From Verrucomicrobiota bacterium (GTDB lineage Bacteria; Verrucomicrobiota; Verrucomicrobiia; Limisphaerales; UBA9464): DNA of 33,336 nucleotides. Below, piece by piece: positions 18,301 to 25,557 of the stretch (positions within the stretch are counted from its first letter, which is position 1; each line of letters starts with the position of its first letter). The translations under genes and the position numbers were made by a program. Where the stretch lies: positions 1 through 33,336 of the forward strand of contig CANGKZ010000054.1 of NCBI GenBank assembly GCA_947454705.1, in the 5' to 3' direction. The notes under the pieces were generated by a model that was not told the origin of the DNA, did no database searches, and saw only the letters and a program-made list of their open reading frames with translations.

Positions 18301-18484
18301 GGCCATGCTCGGATTGCTGCCCATGGCGCTCAGCCACGGAATCGGCTCCGAAACCCAGCGTCCGCTCGCGTTGGTGATCATCGGCGGCCTCCTGAGTGCG
18401 ACGCCGCTCACGTTGCTCGTGCTGCCGACCTTTTACCTGCTGTTGAATCGCGAATCCGCGAAATCAACGGAGGCTGGGTCCTGA
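15398..18484 (+). CDS. CzcA-like HME-RND heavy-metal efflux pump (second copy)
   Basis: A 1028-residue RND pump counted from the ATG at 15398 (MIRKLIAFSL); in-frame ATGs at 15347 and 15377 would add short atypical tails. TM4 reads DFGIIVDGAVIVVEN with Asp393, Asp399 and Glu406, the classic HME1-3 signature including Gly400. The segment LQRHEGRIFAPMAWT follows TM5, and GSETQRPLALVIIGGLLSA marks the last helices. It clearly shares ancestry with the pump at 12094 but differs throughout, so the duplication is old or the second gene was acquired separately. It shares a single adaptor and outer-membrane gene with the first pump. The two pumps may differ in metal, or may assemble as a hetero-trimer. 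Confidence 0.93.
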   Translation: MIRKLIAFSLHQPLLTLLLAALFVCGGVAAFKTLPIEAFPDVSDIQVNVIALYPGRAPEEVEKQVTIPLEIALSGLPHQVRLFSHTQSGLCFMMLTFDEKVTDYFARQQVIERLQGADLPPGVQPQLGPLSTAIGEIFRFRLKGDGKSPRDLRSLQDWVVERQLRMVPGVADIVTLGGLIKTYEVNPDLAKMRFQDIPLQQLYTALGRGNANVGGSKVDQGSQQFLIRGVGLLRTPEDIGDIVVAARNGTPVRVKDIAQVSVASIPREGIVGQDDVDDIVSGIVLMRKGENPSEVLKSLKERVALLNSRILPKGVQIVPYYDRTWLIDTTLHTVFHNLLEGALLVTAVLLIFLGNLRAALIVALMIPMSLLATFIGLTWRGIPANLLSLGAIDFGIIVDGAVIVVENIFRHLSEGRISHKDEPVRFREAIQRAASEVGKPTFFSMLIIIASHLPIFTLQRHEGRIFAPMAWTVTSALVGSLLFSLTVVPLLCYFLLRKPLPHEDNHLVRFAKAMYQPILDWSLVHWRAVLGIAGLGLLGAMGIATQLGTEFLPELNEGTIWVNTTLPAGVSIDEAKLRCAQMRKRIRSVPEVNTVISKAGRPEDGTDPKQINMLECFVDMKPAEQWRPGMTKERILEQLDKALDDLPGLETSFSQPIRDNVLESISQIDGQVVIKVFGEDSEVLQQQVDAVIRRITGVPGVARAFVDRAGNVPQLVIDVNRAAAGRHGLNVQDVEDVIETALGGKAATELWEGEKHFKVVLRLAEPERALAKLRGVLVDTPAGAHVPLSEVADFKTTSGAMNISRENGTRVKAVGVFIRGRDMGSVVADMQARVAGLKFPDGYLVTWSGEFENQQRAMKRLILIVPISVFLIFLLLFNTFHSVKSAVLILLNVPFAVVGGIVALWLTGIPLSVSAAIGFIALFGQAVLNGVVMVSCFNQLVDDGAEVRDAVCQGAMLRLRTVLMTAMLAMLGLLPMALSHGIGSETQRPLALVIIGGLLSATPLTLLVLPTFYLLLNRESAKSTEAGS

Positions 18485-18662
18485 CACTTCGCGGGCGACA
18501 GGGAGATTGGCGTCTAAGGAAAAGCCTTACGTCCATAAGAGGTGGGCTTATGTGCCTAGAGTGCACACCCCGATAGGCGGAACGGCGTGGGGTTTGAGAT
18601 AAAGGGTCTAGCGAACGTGATCTGGGTGGGGCCCGAAGCGATCGCCGCATTTACTCAGACCT
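18485..18662 (+). other. Leader of the PEP-CTERM gene
   Basis: This 178-bp gap contains one clear dyad, ATAAG-AGGTGGG-CTTAT (18535-18551). I see no good -35/-10 or -24/-12 promoter and no strong ribosome-binding site before the ATG at 18663. The dyad could be a regulatory site for the downstream surface-protein gene. Confidence 0.3.
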
Positions 18663-19595
18663 ATGAATCGTTCTCCCAAATCACTGCTGCTGGCCGCGAT
18701 CACCGCAACCGTCGCCGGCATGGGCCTCGCCAACGCCGCGGTTCCTGGCGCTTACGGAACGATCACCTTTGATCTTTTCACCGACACCACCACCACCTCC
18801 GGATCGGTGGGCACCAACTGGAAGGTCGGATCCGTCGCCAACGAAGGCACGCTTCCGGCGATCGAAATCGGTTTCACGCTCAGTTCGGTGACTCCGAATG
18901 GTGGTTCCTCCACCGTGCCGAGCGGGTTCGGATCCGTTGCAGGCAAGACCGGCGGCTTCTGCGTTGAAATTGCGCAGAACGTCAATGTGCCGGCCTCCGG
19001 ATTGACCTACGAGTGGGTTCCGTTGAACCGGCTCGACTACTACTCGGCTCCGGGAAGTGGATCGAATGCCGCGACTTCGTTCGGCATCGACAACGGCGGC
19101 ATTGGCGTGGCCAAGGCGGTCCTCGTTTCGATTCTTTTCGATCAGGCCTACGCGGGCATCGCTCCGGCCGGCGGCTCCACCACCACCGTTCAGCAGAATC
19201 GCTCCGCGTTCCAGCTGGCCTTGTGGAAGCTGACCCACCAGAAGATCGACACCACCGTCGCCGCCGCCAACTGGAGCCTAAACTACACCGGCACCACCGG
19301 TACGAGCGACACCTTCGGCTACATCACCTCTCCGGCTGCTGGGGCTGAGACCACCATCATCAATCAGGCCTCGAGCTACGTGAACGCGGTGATCGCCCAG
19401 TACAATCTCTCGGGCAACAGCTACAACCCCACGACCAAGCTGATCGGCCTGGAAAGCTCGACCGGGCAGGACTTGATCGCGGTGTCCAACAACTCCGCCT
19501 ATTTCTCCGCTGTTCCCGAGCCTTCCACCTGGGCCGCCACCGGCTTCCTCGGGTTGGCCGTCGGTGGCACCGCCTGGCGTCGTCGCAAGGCTTGA
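18663..19595 (+). CDS. PEP-CTERM surface protein with possible thioester domain
   Basis: A 310-residue exported protein. The signal peptide is at about 1-25 (MNRSPKSLLLAAITATVAGM, then a Ala-Asn-Ala end). The C-terminal sorting signal has VPEP at 284-287 (VPEPSTW), then a hydrophobic segment (AATGFLGLAVGGTAW) and a basic end RRRKA. By family knowledge, exosortase recognises this tripartite signal in the inner membrane. The mature region is Thr/Ser/Gly-rich. It holds GGFCVEIAQNV with Cys100 and SAFQLALWKLT with Gln184, which resemble the Cys and the aromatic-Gln-x-A-x-W motifs of internal thioester domains in surface adhesins. Cys100 is the only Cys in the mature part. No exosortase gene is in the window, so sorting must depend on a distant locus. 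Confidence 0.9.
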   Translation: MNRSPKSLLLAAITATVAGMGLANAAVPGAYGTITFDLFTDTTTTSGSVGTNWKVGSVANEGTLPAIEIGFTLSSVTPNGGSSTVPSGFGSVAGKTGGFCVEIAQNVNVPASGLTYEWVPLNRLDYYSAPGSGSNAATSFGIDNGGIGVAKAVLVSILFDQAYAGIAPAGGSTTTVQQNRSAFQLALWKLTHQKIDTTVAAANWSLNYTGTTGTSDTFGYITSPAAGAETTIINQASSYVNAVIAQYNLSGNSYNPTTKLIGLESSTGQDLIAVSNNSAYFSAVPEPSTWAATGFLGLAVGGTAWRRRKA

Positions 19596-19628
19596 GGCTG
19601 GGACGGCAGTTGAAGGGTTGAAAAGTTG

Positions 19629-19822
19629 AACCTGGAAACGGCAGTTGAAACCACAGATGGACACAGATTCACACAGATAGAGAAGGAGATGGGTGGTTCG
19701 ACCGGGCTCGAATGGTTTCACCTTCTGGGTGATCTATGAATCCCTCCGCTCCGCTCAGTTCCATCTGTGTTCATCCGTGTCCATCTGTGGTTGAACTCTT
19801 CTGTAACTGCCGTTTTTAGGTT
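19629..19822. repeat. Palindromic element, copy 1
   Basis: The left arm 19629-19678 (from AACCTGGAAACGGCAGTT, with ACAGATGGACACAGAT) and the right arm 19763-19822 (reverse complement begins AACCTAAAAACGGCAGTT) are inverted repeats; the right arm carries about 10 extra bases. The unpaired centre of about 85 bp contains the short dyad TTTCACC-TTCT-GGGTGAT. There is no open reading frame of note. Related elements lie at 26409-26610 and 33009-33203. Confidence 0.88.
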
Positions 19823-20010
19823 GAAGCGTTGAAGGGGAATTCGACGCTGCTTCGAGGGTTTTCTCATTCGTTTGGAGTCCCGTCTTCAGAAGGTTCGGGC
19901 AGGCGCGTATTGAGGCGTGCATCCCGATGAGTTCCATCCGTTCGATGGCCCCGCGTCCAACAGCAGAGCCGCGTCAACGCGGTACTTCGAACGTGTGAGG
20001 TGCGTCGCGG

Positions 20011-20100
20011 CCTAAATCCGGCGGTCCGAGAAAAGACAACCGCAGGGCGGAGGCTATTGCGACTCACCCAGCAGCGGAATACTTGATCGGCTTCCAGGGA
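20011..20100. repeat. Palindromic element, partial copy
   Basis: The left arm CCTAAATCCGGCGGTCCGAG and AACCGCAG are followed directly by the central part (GGAGGCTATTGCGACTCACC ... GGCTTCC). Compared with 26409-26610, the inner part of the left arm and all of the right arm are missing. It is a decayed half-element about 190 bp from the full copy at 19629. Confidence 0.65.
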
Positions 20101-20288
20101 CACTTTCTCCTGCGTTCTTCCTTTCCAGATTCAGTTCTTCGGCTCCGCAACTCTTGGATTCGGGAATTGCCCAAGTCCGGCTTTTCCTTCGCTTTGTGCT
20201 TCTGAACTTCCGCGGTGTTTCGGGATTCATTCCTGGGACATCGCGGAATTTCATTTTGTACGGGGCCGATTTCGATTAGCGAAGCGTC

Positions 20289-21359
20289 GTGCGCACCGAA
20301 TCGCTTCAGTTCCTCGAAACCCTCGTCAACACCCCCAGCCCGACCGGACACGAGACGCGCGGGCAGCGCGTGTGGCTCGACTACGTGTCGGCCTTTGCCG
20401 ACGAAACCTACTCCGACGCTTACGGCAATTGCGTCGCCGTGGCCAACAAGGGCGGATCCCCCCGCGTGATGCTCGCGGCGCATGCCGATGAAATCGCCAT
20501 GGCGGTGAACTACATCACCTCCGATGGCTACATCCACGTCCGGCGCATGGGCGGCGTCGATCCCGCGATCACCAAGGCCCAGCGCGTCACCATCCACACC
20601 CGCACCGGTCCGGTGCTCGCCGTCGTGGGCAATGTCGCGCCGCACCTGACCAAGGGCGATGGCGACCAGAAGGCGCCCAAGATTCACGACCTCTTCCTCG
20701 ACATTGGCGTTTCCAGCCGCGAGGAGGCGCTGAAGCTGATTCGCATTGGCGATCCCATCACCTTGAACGATCGATTCGAAGTGCTCCGCGGCGACCTCGC
20801 CGTGGCCCGCGCCTTTGACAATCGCATCGGCACCTGGGCCGTCGCGGAAACGCTGCGTTTGCTCAAGTCGTACCCCGGTGGATTCGCGGCCGAGGTGAAT
20901 GCCGTGTCCAACATTCAGGAAGAAGTAGGTCTCCTCGGCGCACGTCAGATTGCCTACTCCCTCAAGCCCGACATCGCGCTGGTGGTCGATGTCACGCACG
21001 CCACCGATTACCCCACCGTGGATCAACGTCAGCATGGCGACATCCGGCTCGGGGCCGGTCCCGCGCTCACGCACGGCGGATGCAATCATCCGGCCATTGT
21101 GGCCCGACTCGAAACGGTGGCGGCCAATCGCGGAATTCCCCTTCAGCACGAGGCCATGAGTGCCTCCAGCGGCACGGACACCGACGTGATCTTCTGGACC
21201 CGCGGCGGCATCCCGAGCGCGTTGATCAGCCTGCCCGACCGCTACATGCACTCGCCTGTCGAGGTCGTGTCGCTGAAGGACCTGGAATACATTCCGCAAC
21301 TGATGGCGGAATTCGTGGTCAGCCTCACCAAGGGCGAACAGTTCAAGGTCGCCATTTGA
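20289..21359 (+). CDS. M42-family metallo-aminopeptidase
   Basis: A 356-residue cytoplasmic di-metal peptidase of the M42 (FrvX/TET, deblocking aminopeptidase) family, which removes N-terminal residues from peptides and often forms dodecamers. Visible metal and catalytic residues are His65 and catalytic Asp67 (AAHADE), Asp177 (AFDNR), Glu211 and Glu212 (IQEEVGLLGA), Asp234 (VVDVTHATD) and His321 (DRYMHSP). The start is GTG at 20289; no earlier in-frame start is better, and no ribosome-binding site is clear. The spacer before it carries repeats, so the gene probably has its own promoter. It is convergent with folB, 29 bp apart. Family enzymes with this motif set have been named endoglucanase M or glutamyl aminopeptidase, but peptidase activity is the safe call. 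Confidence 0.93.
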   Translation: MRTESLQFLETLVNTPSPTGHETRGQRVWLDYVSAFADETYSDAYGNCVAVANKGGSPRVMLAAHADEIAMAVNYITSDGYIHVRRMGGVDPAITKAQRVTIHTRTGPVLAVVGNVAPHLTKGDGDQKAPKIHDLFLDIGVSSREEALKLIRIGDPITLNDRFEVLRGDLAVARAFDNRIGTWAVAETLRLLKSYPGGFAAEVNAVSNIQEEVGLLGARQIAYSLKPDIALVVDVTHATDYPTVDQRQHGDIRLGAGPALTHGGCNHPAIVARLETVAANRGIPLQHEAMSASSGTDTDVIFWTRGGIPSALISLPDRYMHSPVEVVSLKDLEYIPQLMAEFVVSLTKGEQFKVAI

Positions 21360-21370
21360 TCTGAGCTGAG

Positions 21371-21392
21371 CTGAGCCGAAGAGCGGCCTCAG
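21371..21392. terminator. Possible bidirectional terminator hairpin
   Basis: CTGAGCC (21371-21377) opposes GGCCTCAG (21385-21392) with one bulged base. It lies between the convergent M42 peptidase and folB genes and covers the folB stop codon. A TGAGC triplet repeat leads into it. No T run follows, so the call rests on position and pairing. Confidence 0.35.
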
Positions 21393-21763
21393 ACGAGACG
21401 GAAGGAATCGGTACGCCCGGCCTTCCGTTCCACGCGGACTGCGACGTGGCGGGTCTCGGGAAGGATTAATTTCCGGACCTCCACGCGCACCGCGACGGGT
21501 TTGAATTCCTCGAGCACAAAGTCGGCGATGTCCACGGCCAGACGCTCGATCAGTTTCCAACTCCGTCCATCGCCGAACCGGAGCAGTCGCCGGCTGACGT
21601 CGAAGTAATTGATCGTCGCATCGATGTCATCCCCTGCGGCGGCGCGGGTGAAATCGGTGTCGAGCTCGACGGTGAGCACGAGCCGCTGCGCCCGTTCCCG
21701 TTCGGCATCGGGGACGCCCACGTGGTACCGGACTTCAAGTTCCTGAATGACGATGGTGTCCAT
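21389..21763 (-). CDS. folB: Dihydroneopterin aldolase FolB
   Basis: A 124-residue enzyme of folate synthesis that converts 7,8-dihydroneopterin to 6-hydroxymethyl-dihydropterin and glycolaldehyde in the cytoplasm. Length fits the family. The N-terminus has IVIQELEVRYHVGVPDAERE with a candidate active-site Glu (21 or 23). TINYFDVSR (50-58) contains Tyr53, and SWKLIERLAVDIA (68-80) contains Glu73, the pterin-anchoring residue. Lys98 in VEVRKLILPET matches the catalytic Lys, although the usual KP is KL here. It lies 30 bp downstream of the HAD-Nudix gene on the same strand; Nudix hydrolases act earlier in folate synthesis (dihydroneopterin triphosphate), which makes the pairing meaningful. A related FolX-type epimerase is less likely. 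Confidence 0.85.
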   Translation of the reverse strand: MDTIVIQELEVRYHVGVPDAERERAQRLVLTVELDTDFTRAAAGDDIDATINYFDVSRRLLRFGDGRSWKLIERLAVDIADFVLEEFKPVAVRVEVRKLILPETRHVAVRVERKAGRTDSFRLV

Positions 21764-21793
21764 GAACGAGGAGCAAAAGGAGGATCGTGGGGA

Positions 21794-22873
21794 TCAAAGA
21801 TTCAGCGTGTCGCGGCAGGCGACTTCCAACAGGCGACGCGTCGGCGTGTTGAGTTGAAGCTTCCAAGCCTCCGCCACCGAAAGCCATCGGTACTCCTGCG
21901 CTTCGTCGTTGAGCGTCACGGGCTGGGTCCCGCGGGCCACGCAGGTGTAGTTCAACAGCAGAAAGTGCGCGGTGCGGTAGAACTCCGGCGGACGAATCGC
22001 GTCCTGCACCATCACAAACCGGATCGCTTCGACATGCAGGCCGGTTTCCTCGAGGAGTTCGCGTCGGAGCGCATCCTCGCTGGTTTCACCCCACTCGATT
22101 TTTCCGCCGGGAATGCCCCACAGGCCGGACCACTTGCGCGTCCGCACCATCAGCACCTCGCCCGCCTCGTTGAAAATGAGCCCGCCCACCGTGGACACGG
22201 GCCGACGTGAAAATCTGCGCTCGGGCGATTCATCGAGTTCGAGTCGCAGCCCGTTCTCCACGAGTCGCGCCTTCAATTCCCCGAGGTGTTCCACCAACAC
22301 GGTGGGATCTGCCGCGCGGAGTTGATTCAGCGAGTTGTAGCCGGTCAGCACCGCCACGCTGCGAATGCCGCCGTGGCGTGCCGTTTCGACATCGTGCTCC
22401 ATGTCGCCGATGAACACCGTGGATTCCGGATCCAGGTTGTTTTCCTGCAGAATTCCGAGAATTCGCGCCCGTTTGTCGTCCACGCCGGTGTAGGTGCGAT
22501 CGAGAAAACTGCCCAGGCCCGTGGCCTCGGCCTGAAGCTCGTAGTGAGCCGGATGCACCGTGCTCAGCAGGAAGGTGCGGAATTCGTTTTCGCGGCAGAA
22601 CTTGAGGAATTCGCGCGCGTGGGGGAGGGCGACCACGGAATCCTGACATTCGCGGAAGCGGGCATGAAACCAGGTCTCCAACTCCTCCAGCGGAATGTGG
22701 GGTACGAATTTGTCGTAGAACCCGCGATAGGGCAGACGGAACTCGGCGCGAAACTCCTCGAGGGTGAGCGGCGTGACTCCGGCCCGGCGAAAGACGTGAT
22801 TGCTGGCTTCCCAAACGGCGGGTAGGTCGTCCACCAGCGTGCCGGACCAATCGAAAATCACGTTGCGTATCAT
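21794..22873 (-). CDS. HAD hydrolase-Nudix hydrolase fusion
   Basis: A 359-residue two-domain enzyme, starting at the ATG at 22873 (MIRNVIFDWSGTL); a longer frame to 22939 adds 22 unlikely residues. The HAD phosphatase domain spans about 1-205: nucleophile Asp8 in DWSGT (Ser10 replaces the usual second Asp), motif II Ser104 (FLLSTV), motif III Lys134 (DDKRA), and motif IV Asp157/Asp161 (FIGDMEHD). The Nudix domain spans about 225-359 with a complete box from Gly257 to Leu279: Glu263, Arg271, Glu272, Glu275, Glu276, Gly278. By family knowledge, HAD enzymes of this size remove phosphate and Nudix enzymes cleave nucleoside diphosphate-X bonds. With folB immediately downstream, a role in dephosphorylating dihydroneopterin triphosphate is attractive, but housecleaning is equally possible. 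Confidence 0.88.
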   Translation of the reverse strand: MIRNVIFDWSGTLVDDLPAVWEASNHVFRRAGVTPLTLEEFRAEFRLPYRGFYDKFVPHIPLEELETWFHARFRECQDSVVALPHAREFLKFCRENEFRTFLLSTVHPAHYELQAEATGLGSFLDRTYTGVDDKRARILGILQENNLDPESTVFIGDMEHDVETARHGGIRSVAVLTGYNSLNQLRAADPTVLVEHLGELKARLVENGLRLELDESPERRFSRRPVSTVGGLIFNEAGEVLMVRTRKWSGLWGIPGGKIEWGETSEDALRRELLEETGLHVEAIRFVMVQDAIRPPEFYRTAHFLLLNYTCVARGTQPVTLNDEAQEYRWLSVAEAWKLQLNTPTRRLLEVACRDTLNL

Positions 22874-22937
22874 GAGCGGGCGGAACCTAGCCCCGGACCT
22901 CGGAACGGTCGAACGCGAATCTGAAAAAGGAGAATCC

Positions 22938-22953
22938 AACCTGCCCGCAGGTT
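22938..22953 (-). terminator. Weak hairpin downstream of recN
   Basis: AACCTGC and GCAGGTT form a 7-bp inverted repeat with two bases between. On the recN strand it is followed after about 10 bases by a T5 run. It could end the recN transcript before the HAD-Nudix gene. The distance to the T run makes this weak. Confidence 0.3.
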
Positions 22954-23001
22954 CGACGACGAAGTCCGAAAGCGAGATTCCTGCGGGAAATCACCCTCCA
23001 C

Positions 23002-24702
23002 TCAACCCTTCAGCCCTTTGGACTTTGGACTTTGGACTTTTTGTTTCGCCGACTCGATGAGTTCGCTGGCGTGACGGCGCGCGGCTTGGCTGACGCCGCC
23101 AAGCATGCGCGCGAGTTCGTCGATCCGCGCATCGCCGGTGACGCGGTGCAGACGCGAAACGGTCCGACCCGCTTCGGCTTCCTTGGTCACCACCAGATGC
23201 GAGTTCCCGAACGCCGCCACGGGCGCAAGATGCGTGATGCACAGCACCTGCCGGTGCGCGGCGATCTGACGCATCTTTTGTCCCACTGCGGTCGCGGTTT
23301 CGCCGCCAACGTTGGCGTCCACCTCGTCGAACACGAGCACCGGGATTTCATCCTCTGCCGCCAGAACGGTCTTCAACGCCAGCATCACACGCGCGAGTTC
23401 ACCGCTGGATGCAATGGCCCGGAGCGGTCGCGCTGGCTCGCCCGGATTGGGGGCGAACTGGAATTCCACGGCATCCATGCCGGATGCGCTCGGAGCCGAC
23501 GGCTGAATTTCCGCCGCGAAGCGACCTTGTCGAAACCCGAGGGCATCGAGCTCCAGTTCCACGGCGCGTCCCAATTTTGGTAGAAGCTTGGTTCGCTGCT
23601 GGGTGAGGGCCTTTCCATCGGCCTTCAGCGTGGCGTGGATGCCGGAGAGTTCCCGGTCGATGCGGGCCAGTTCCACCTCGCGTCCTTCGAGCGATGCGAG
23701 CTCCGCGCGGGCCGCATCGGCCCGTTCCAGCGCGGCGGCGATGGATCCGCCGTACTTGCGCTTCAGGTCGTGGATGAGATTCAGGCGCGTTTCCAGCTGG
23801 GCCAGCCGGGAGGGATCCAGATCGATCCGGTCGGTGTAGCTCGACAGGTCGGATTGCAGGTCGCGCAGGGCCGAGGCGATGGACTCCTGGGCGGCTTCCA
23901 ATTCTGCCGCCGCGGGATCGAGTCGGTGGATTTCGCGGAGGACGCGTCCGAGGTTTCCCGCTTGGGTGATGAGGGAATCGTCATTCTCCGACAGCACCGC
24001 CGCCGCTGTTTGGGCCAGTTCCATCAACCGCGCCGCATTGTGGCAGCGGGTGAATTCGGCTTCGACCGCGGTTTCCTCTTCGGGATCGAGCTTTGCCTCG
24101 GTGAGCTCACGCACTTGAAAGCGCAGAAGGTCGAGCTTCGCAGCATAGGTGGATTCATCGACGATCAACGACGCCTTCTCGTCATTGAGCCGGGCGATGT
24201 TCCGGACTTTTTCCGCAAAGGCGGTGCGGCGATCCTCCAATCGGCCAAACGCATCGAGCAACAGCAACTGCCGGATCGGTTGGAGGAGCGATTGATGTTC
24301 GTGCGGACCGTGGAGATCGACCAGCCAGTCGCCCACCGCTGACAACGTGGCCAGAGTGGTGGGGGAGCCGTTGATGAACTGACGGTTTGCCCCGGCGGCG
24401 GTGAGGATGCGTTTGAGCAGCAGCTGTCCGCCGTCGCAGGGTTCGAGCCCGTTGGTTTCGAGGAACTCGGCGATGGGAGCGCGAAGGCCGGTGATGTCGA
24501 ACACCGCCTCCACGCTGCAGGAATCGGCACCGGAGCGAATGGCGCCGCGATCGGCGCGTTGGCCGAGGACGAGGTTGAGTCCGCCCAGGATGACGGACTT
24601 ACCGGCGCCGGTTTCGCCGGTGATCACGTTCAAGCCGGGGCCCAATTCGACCGTGAGGTCGGAGACCAGCGCGAGATTCTTGATCCGGAGGGTGACGAGC
24701 AC
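23002..24702 (-). CDS. recN: DNA repair protein RecN
   Basis: A 566-residue SMC-like ATPase that acts in double-strand-break repair. The start is the GTG at 24702 (reads [15 protein letters not shown] after fMet); the open frame continues upstream to 25614 only as antisense of the MBL gene. Visible are Walker A GETGAGKS (29-36), a coiled-coil middle with many Glu/Arg/Leu (about 165-370), the ABC signature [11 protein letters not shown], Walker [14 protein letters not shown] and a [11 protein letters not shown] switch segment. Length fits RecN. The last residues ([14 protein letters not shown]) are encoded by a 7-bp tandem repeat (23016-23040) and so are probably recent, non-conserved sequence. 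It is divergent from the MBL gene across 72 bp. Confidence 0.95.
   Translation of the reverse strand: MLVTLRIKNLALVSDLTVELGPGLNVITGETGAGKSVILGGLNLVLGQRADRGAIRSGADSCSVEAVFDITGLRAPIAEFLETNGLEPCDGGQLLLKRILTAAGANRQFINGSPTTLATLSAVGDWLVDLHGPHEHQSLLQPIRQLLLLDAFGRLEDRRTAFAEKVRNIARLNDEKASLIVDESTYAAKLDLLRFQVRELTEAKLDPEEETAVEAEFTRCHNAARLMELAQTAAAVLSENDDSLITQAGNLGRVLREIHRLDPAAAELEAAQESIASALRDLQSDLSSYTDRIDLDPSRLAQLETRLNLIHDLKRKYGGSIAAALERADAARAELASLEGREVELARIDRELSGIHATLKADGKALTQQRTKLLPKLGRAVELELDALGFRQGRFAAEIQPSAPSASGMDAVEFQFAPNPGEPARPLRAIASSGELARVMLALKTVLAAEDEIPVLVFDEVDANVGGETATAVGQKMRQIAAHRQVLCITHLAPVAAFGNSHLVVTKEAEAGRTVSRLHRVTGDARIDELARMLGGVSQAARRHASELIESAKQKVQSPKSKGLKG
23016..23040. repeat. 7-bp tandem repeat (CTTTGGA)x3 within recN 3' end
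   Basis: Three perfect CTTTGGA units followed by CTTTT. On the recN strand they encode part of the C-terminal tail (KVQSPKS). The unit is the same as in the array at 5163-5197 near the response-regulator stop codon. Seven-base units change the reading frame when gained or lost, so the recN C-terminus may vary between strains. Confidence 0.85.
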
Positions 24703-24774
24703 GGTGCGGAGAGAGTCCCTGATTCCGATTGCCAGTTGCCAGTGGGTTTTTTCGGAAGGCAAGCTGTCCGCACG

Positions 24775-25557
24775 ATGTCGTTTGCCTTTCGCTTCCTGGG
24801 ATCGGGTACCTCCCAGGGGGTGCCGATCATTGGAAAGCAGTACCCGCCCGAGTTTCTGGCCAATTCCAGGAACCATCGGTTGCGTCCCAGCATCTACGTG
24901 GAGACCCCGGAGGTGCGCATCGTCGTGGACACCACCCCGGATTTCCGCACCCAAATGCTGCGCGAGGGGCTGGGGTACCTCGATGCCGTGCTCATCACCC
25001 ACGCGCATGCGGATCACATCATGGGACTCGATGACTGCCGGCGGGTGTGCGACCTGCGCGGTGGTCCGCTGCCGATCTACGCCAGCGAAACGACCCTTGA
25101 ATCCCTGCAACGGGTGTTTGTGTACGCCTTCGACGGGCGGACCATTCCCAAGGGGTATTTCCATCCCGATCCGCGGGTGATCACCGGGCCATTCGAGGTG
25201 GGCGACCTGCATATCACGCCGTTCGACCTGCCCCACGGACGCTTCCGAACCACCGGGTTTTTGTTCCATCAACGCGGCGGCGGCCGGATGGCGTATCTGA
25301 CCGATTGCAAGGAAGTGCCGCCGTCGGTCATTGATGCGGTTCGCGGATGCGATGTGGTGGTGCTCGATGCGTTGCGTCCTGCGCTGCATCCGACCCACAT
25401 GAACCTCGAGGAAGCCCTGGCGGCGGCGGAAAAGATCGGGGCCGGGCGGACTTTTTTGACCCATCTCACCCACGACTACGACCATGACCGCGATCAGGCG
25501 GGATTGCCGGATCGGGTGTGGCTGGCCTATGACGGATTGAAGGTGGAAGTGGCATGA
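24775..25557 (+). CDS. MBL-fold metal-dependent hydrolase (PhnP/YycJ-like)
   Basis: A 260-residue metallo-beta-lactamase-fold protein. The start is the ATG at 24775 ([18 protein letters not shown]), which gives the typical [11 protein letters not shown] opening; the frame upstream is recN antisense. The metal motif HAHADH has His76, His78, Asp80 and His81 in [15 protein letters not shown]. Further ligands are likely in LPHGRF, LTDC and the HLTHDYDHD segment. FLGSGTSxGVP openings are common in PhnP (phosphoribosyl cyclic phosphodiesterase) and other RNase Z-like hydrolases, but no phosphonate genes are near, so the substrate is open. The stop overlaps the start of the plsC gene by 4 bp (ATGA), so the two are co-translated. 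Confidence 0.88.
   Translation: MSFAFRFLGSGTSQGVPIIGKQYPPEFLANSRNHRLRPSIYVETPEVRIVVDTTPDFRTQMLREGLGYLDAVLITHAHADHIMGLDDCRRVCDLRGGPLPIYASETTLESLQRVFVYAFDGRTIPKGYFHPDPRVITGPFEVGDLHITPFDLPHGRFRTTGFLFHQRGGGRMAYLTDCKEVPPSVIDAVRGCDVVVLDALRPALHPTHMNLEEALAAAEKIGAGRTFLTHLTHDYDHDRDQAGLPDRVWLAYDGLKVEVA

Larger units (their letters stand above)
19596..20288. other. Gene-free spacer with palindromic repeats
   Basis: This 693-bp gap contains a full palindromic element (19629-19822) and a deleted copy (20011-20100). Short open frames on both strands lie across the repeats and look non-coding. I see nothing definite in 19823-20010 or 20101-20288. Confidence 0.7.

Noticed and set aside
13384-18337. Long antisense frames opposite the two pump genes (676 and 991 codons)
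   Set aside because: They are His/Arg/Gln-rich with no domain or membrane pattern, as expected from the complementary strand of GC-rich codons. The sense frames encode complete RND pumps.
18485-18662. Possible riboswitch upstream of the PEP-CTERM gene
   Set aside because: Only one short dyad is present. I could not match the conserved core of any riboswitch class.
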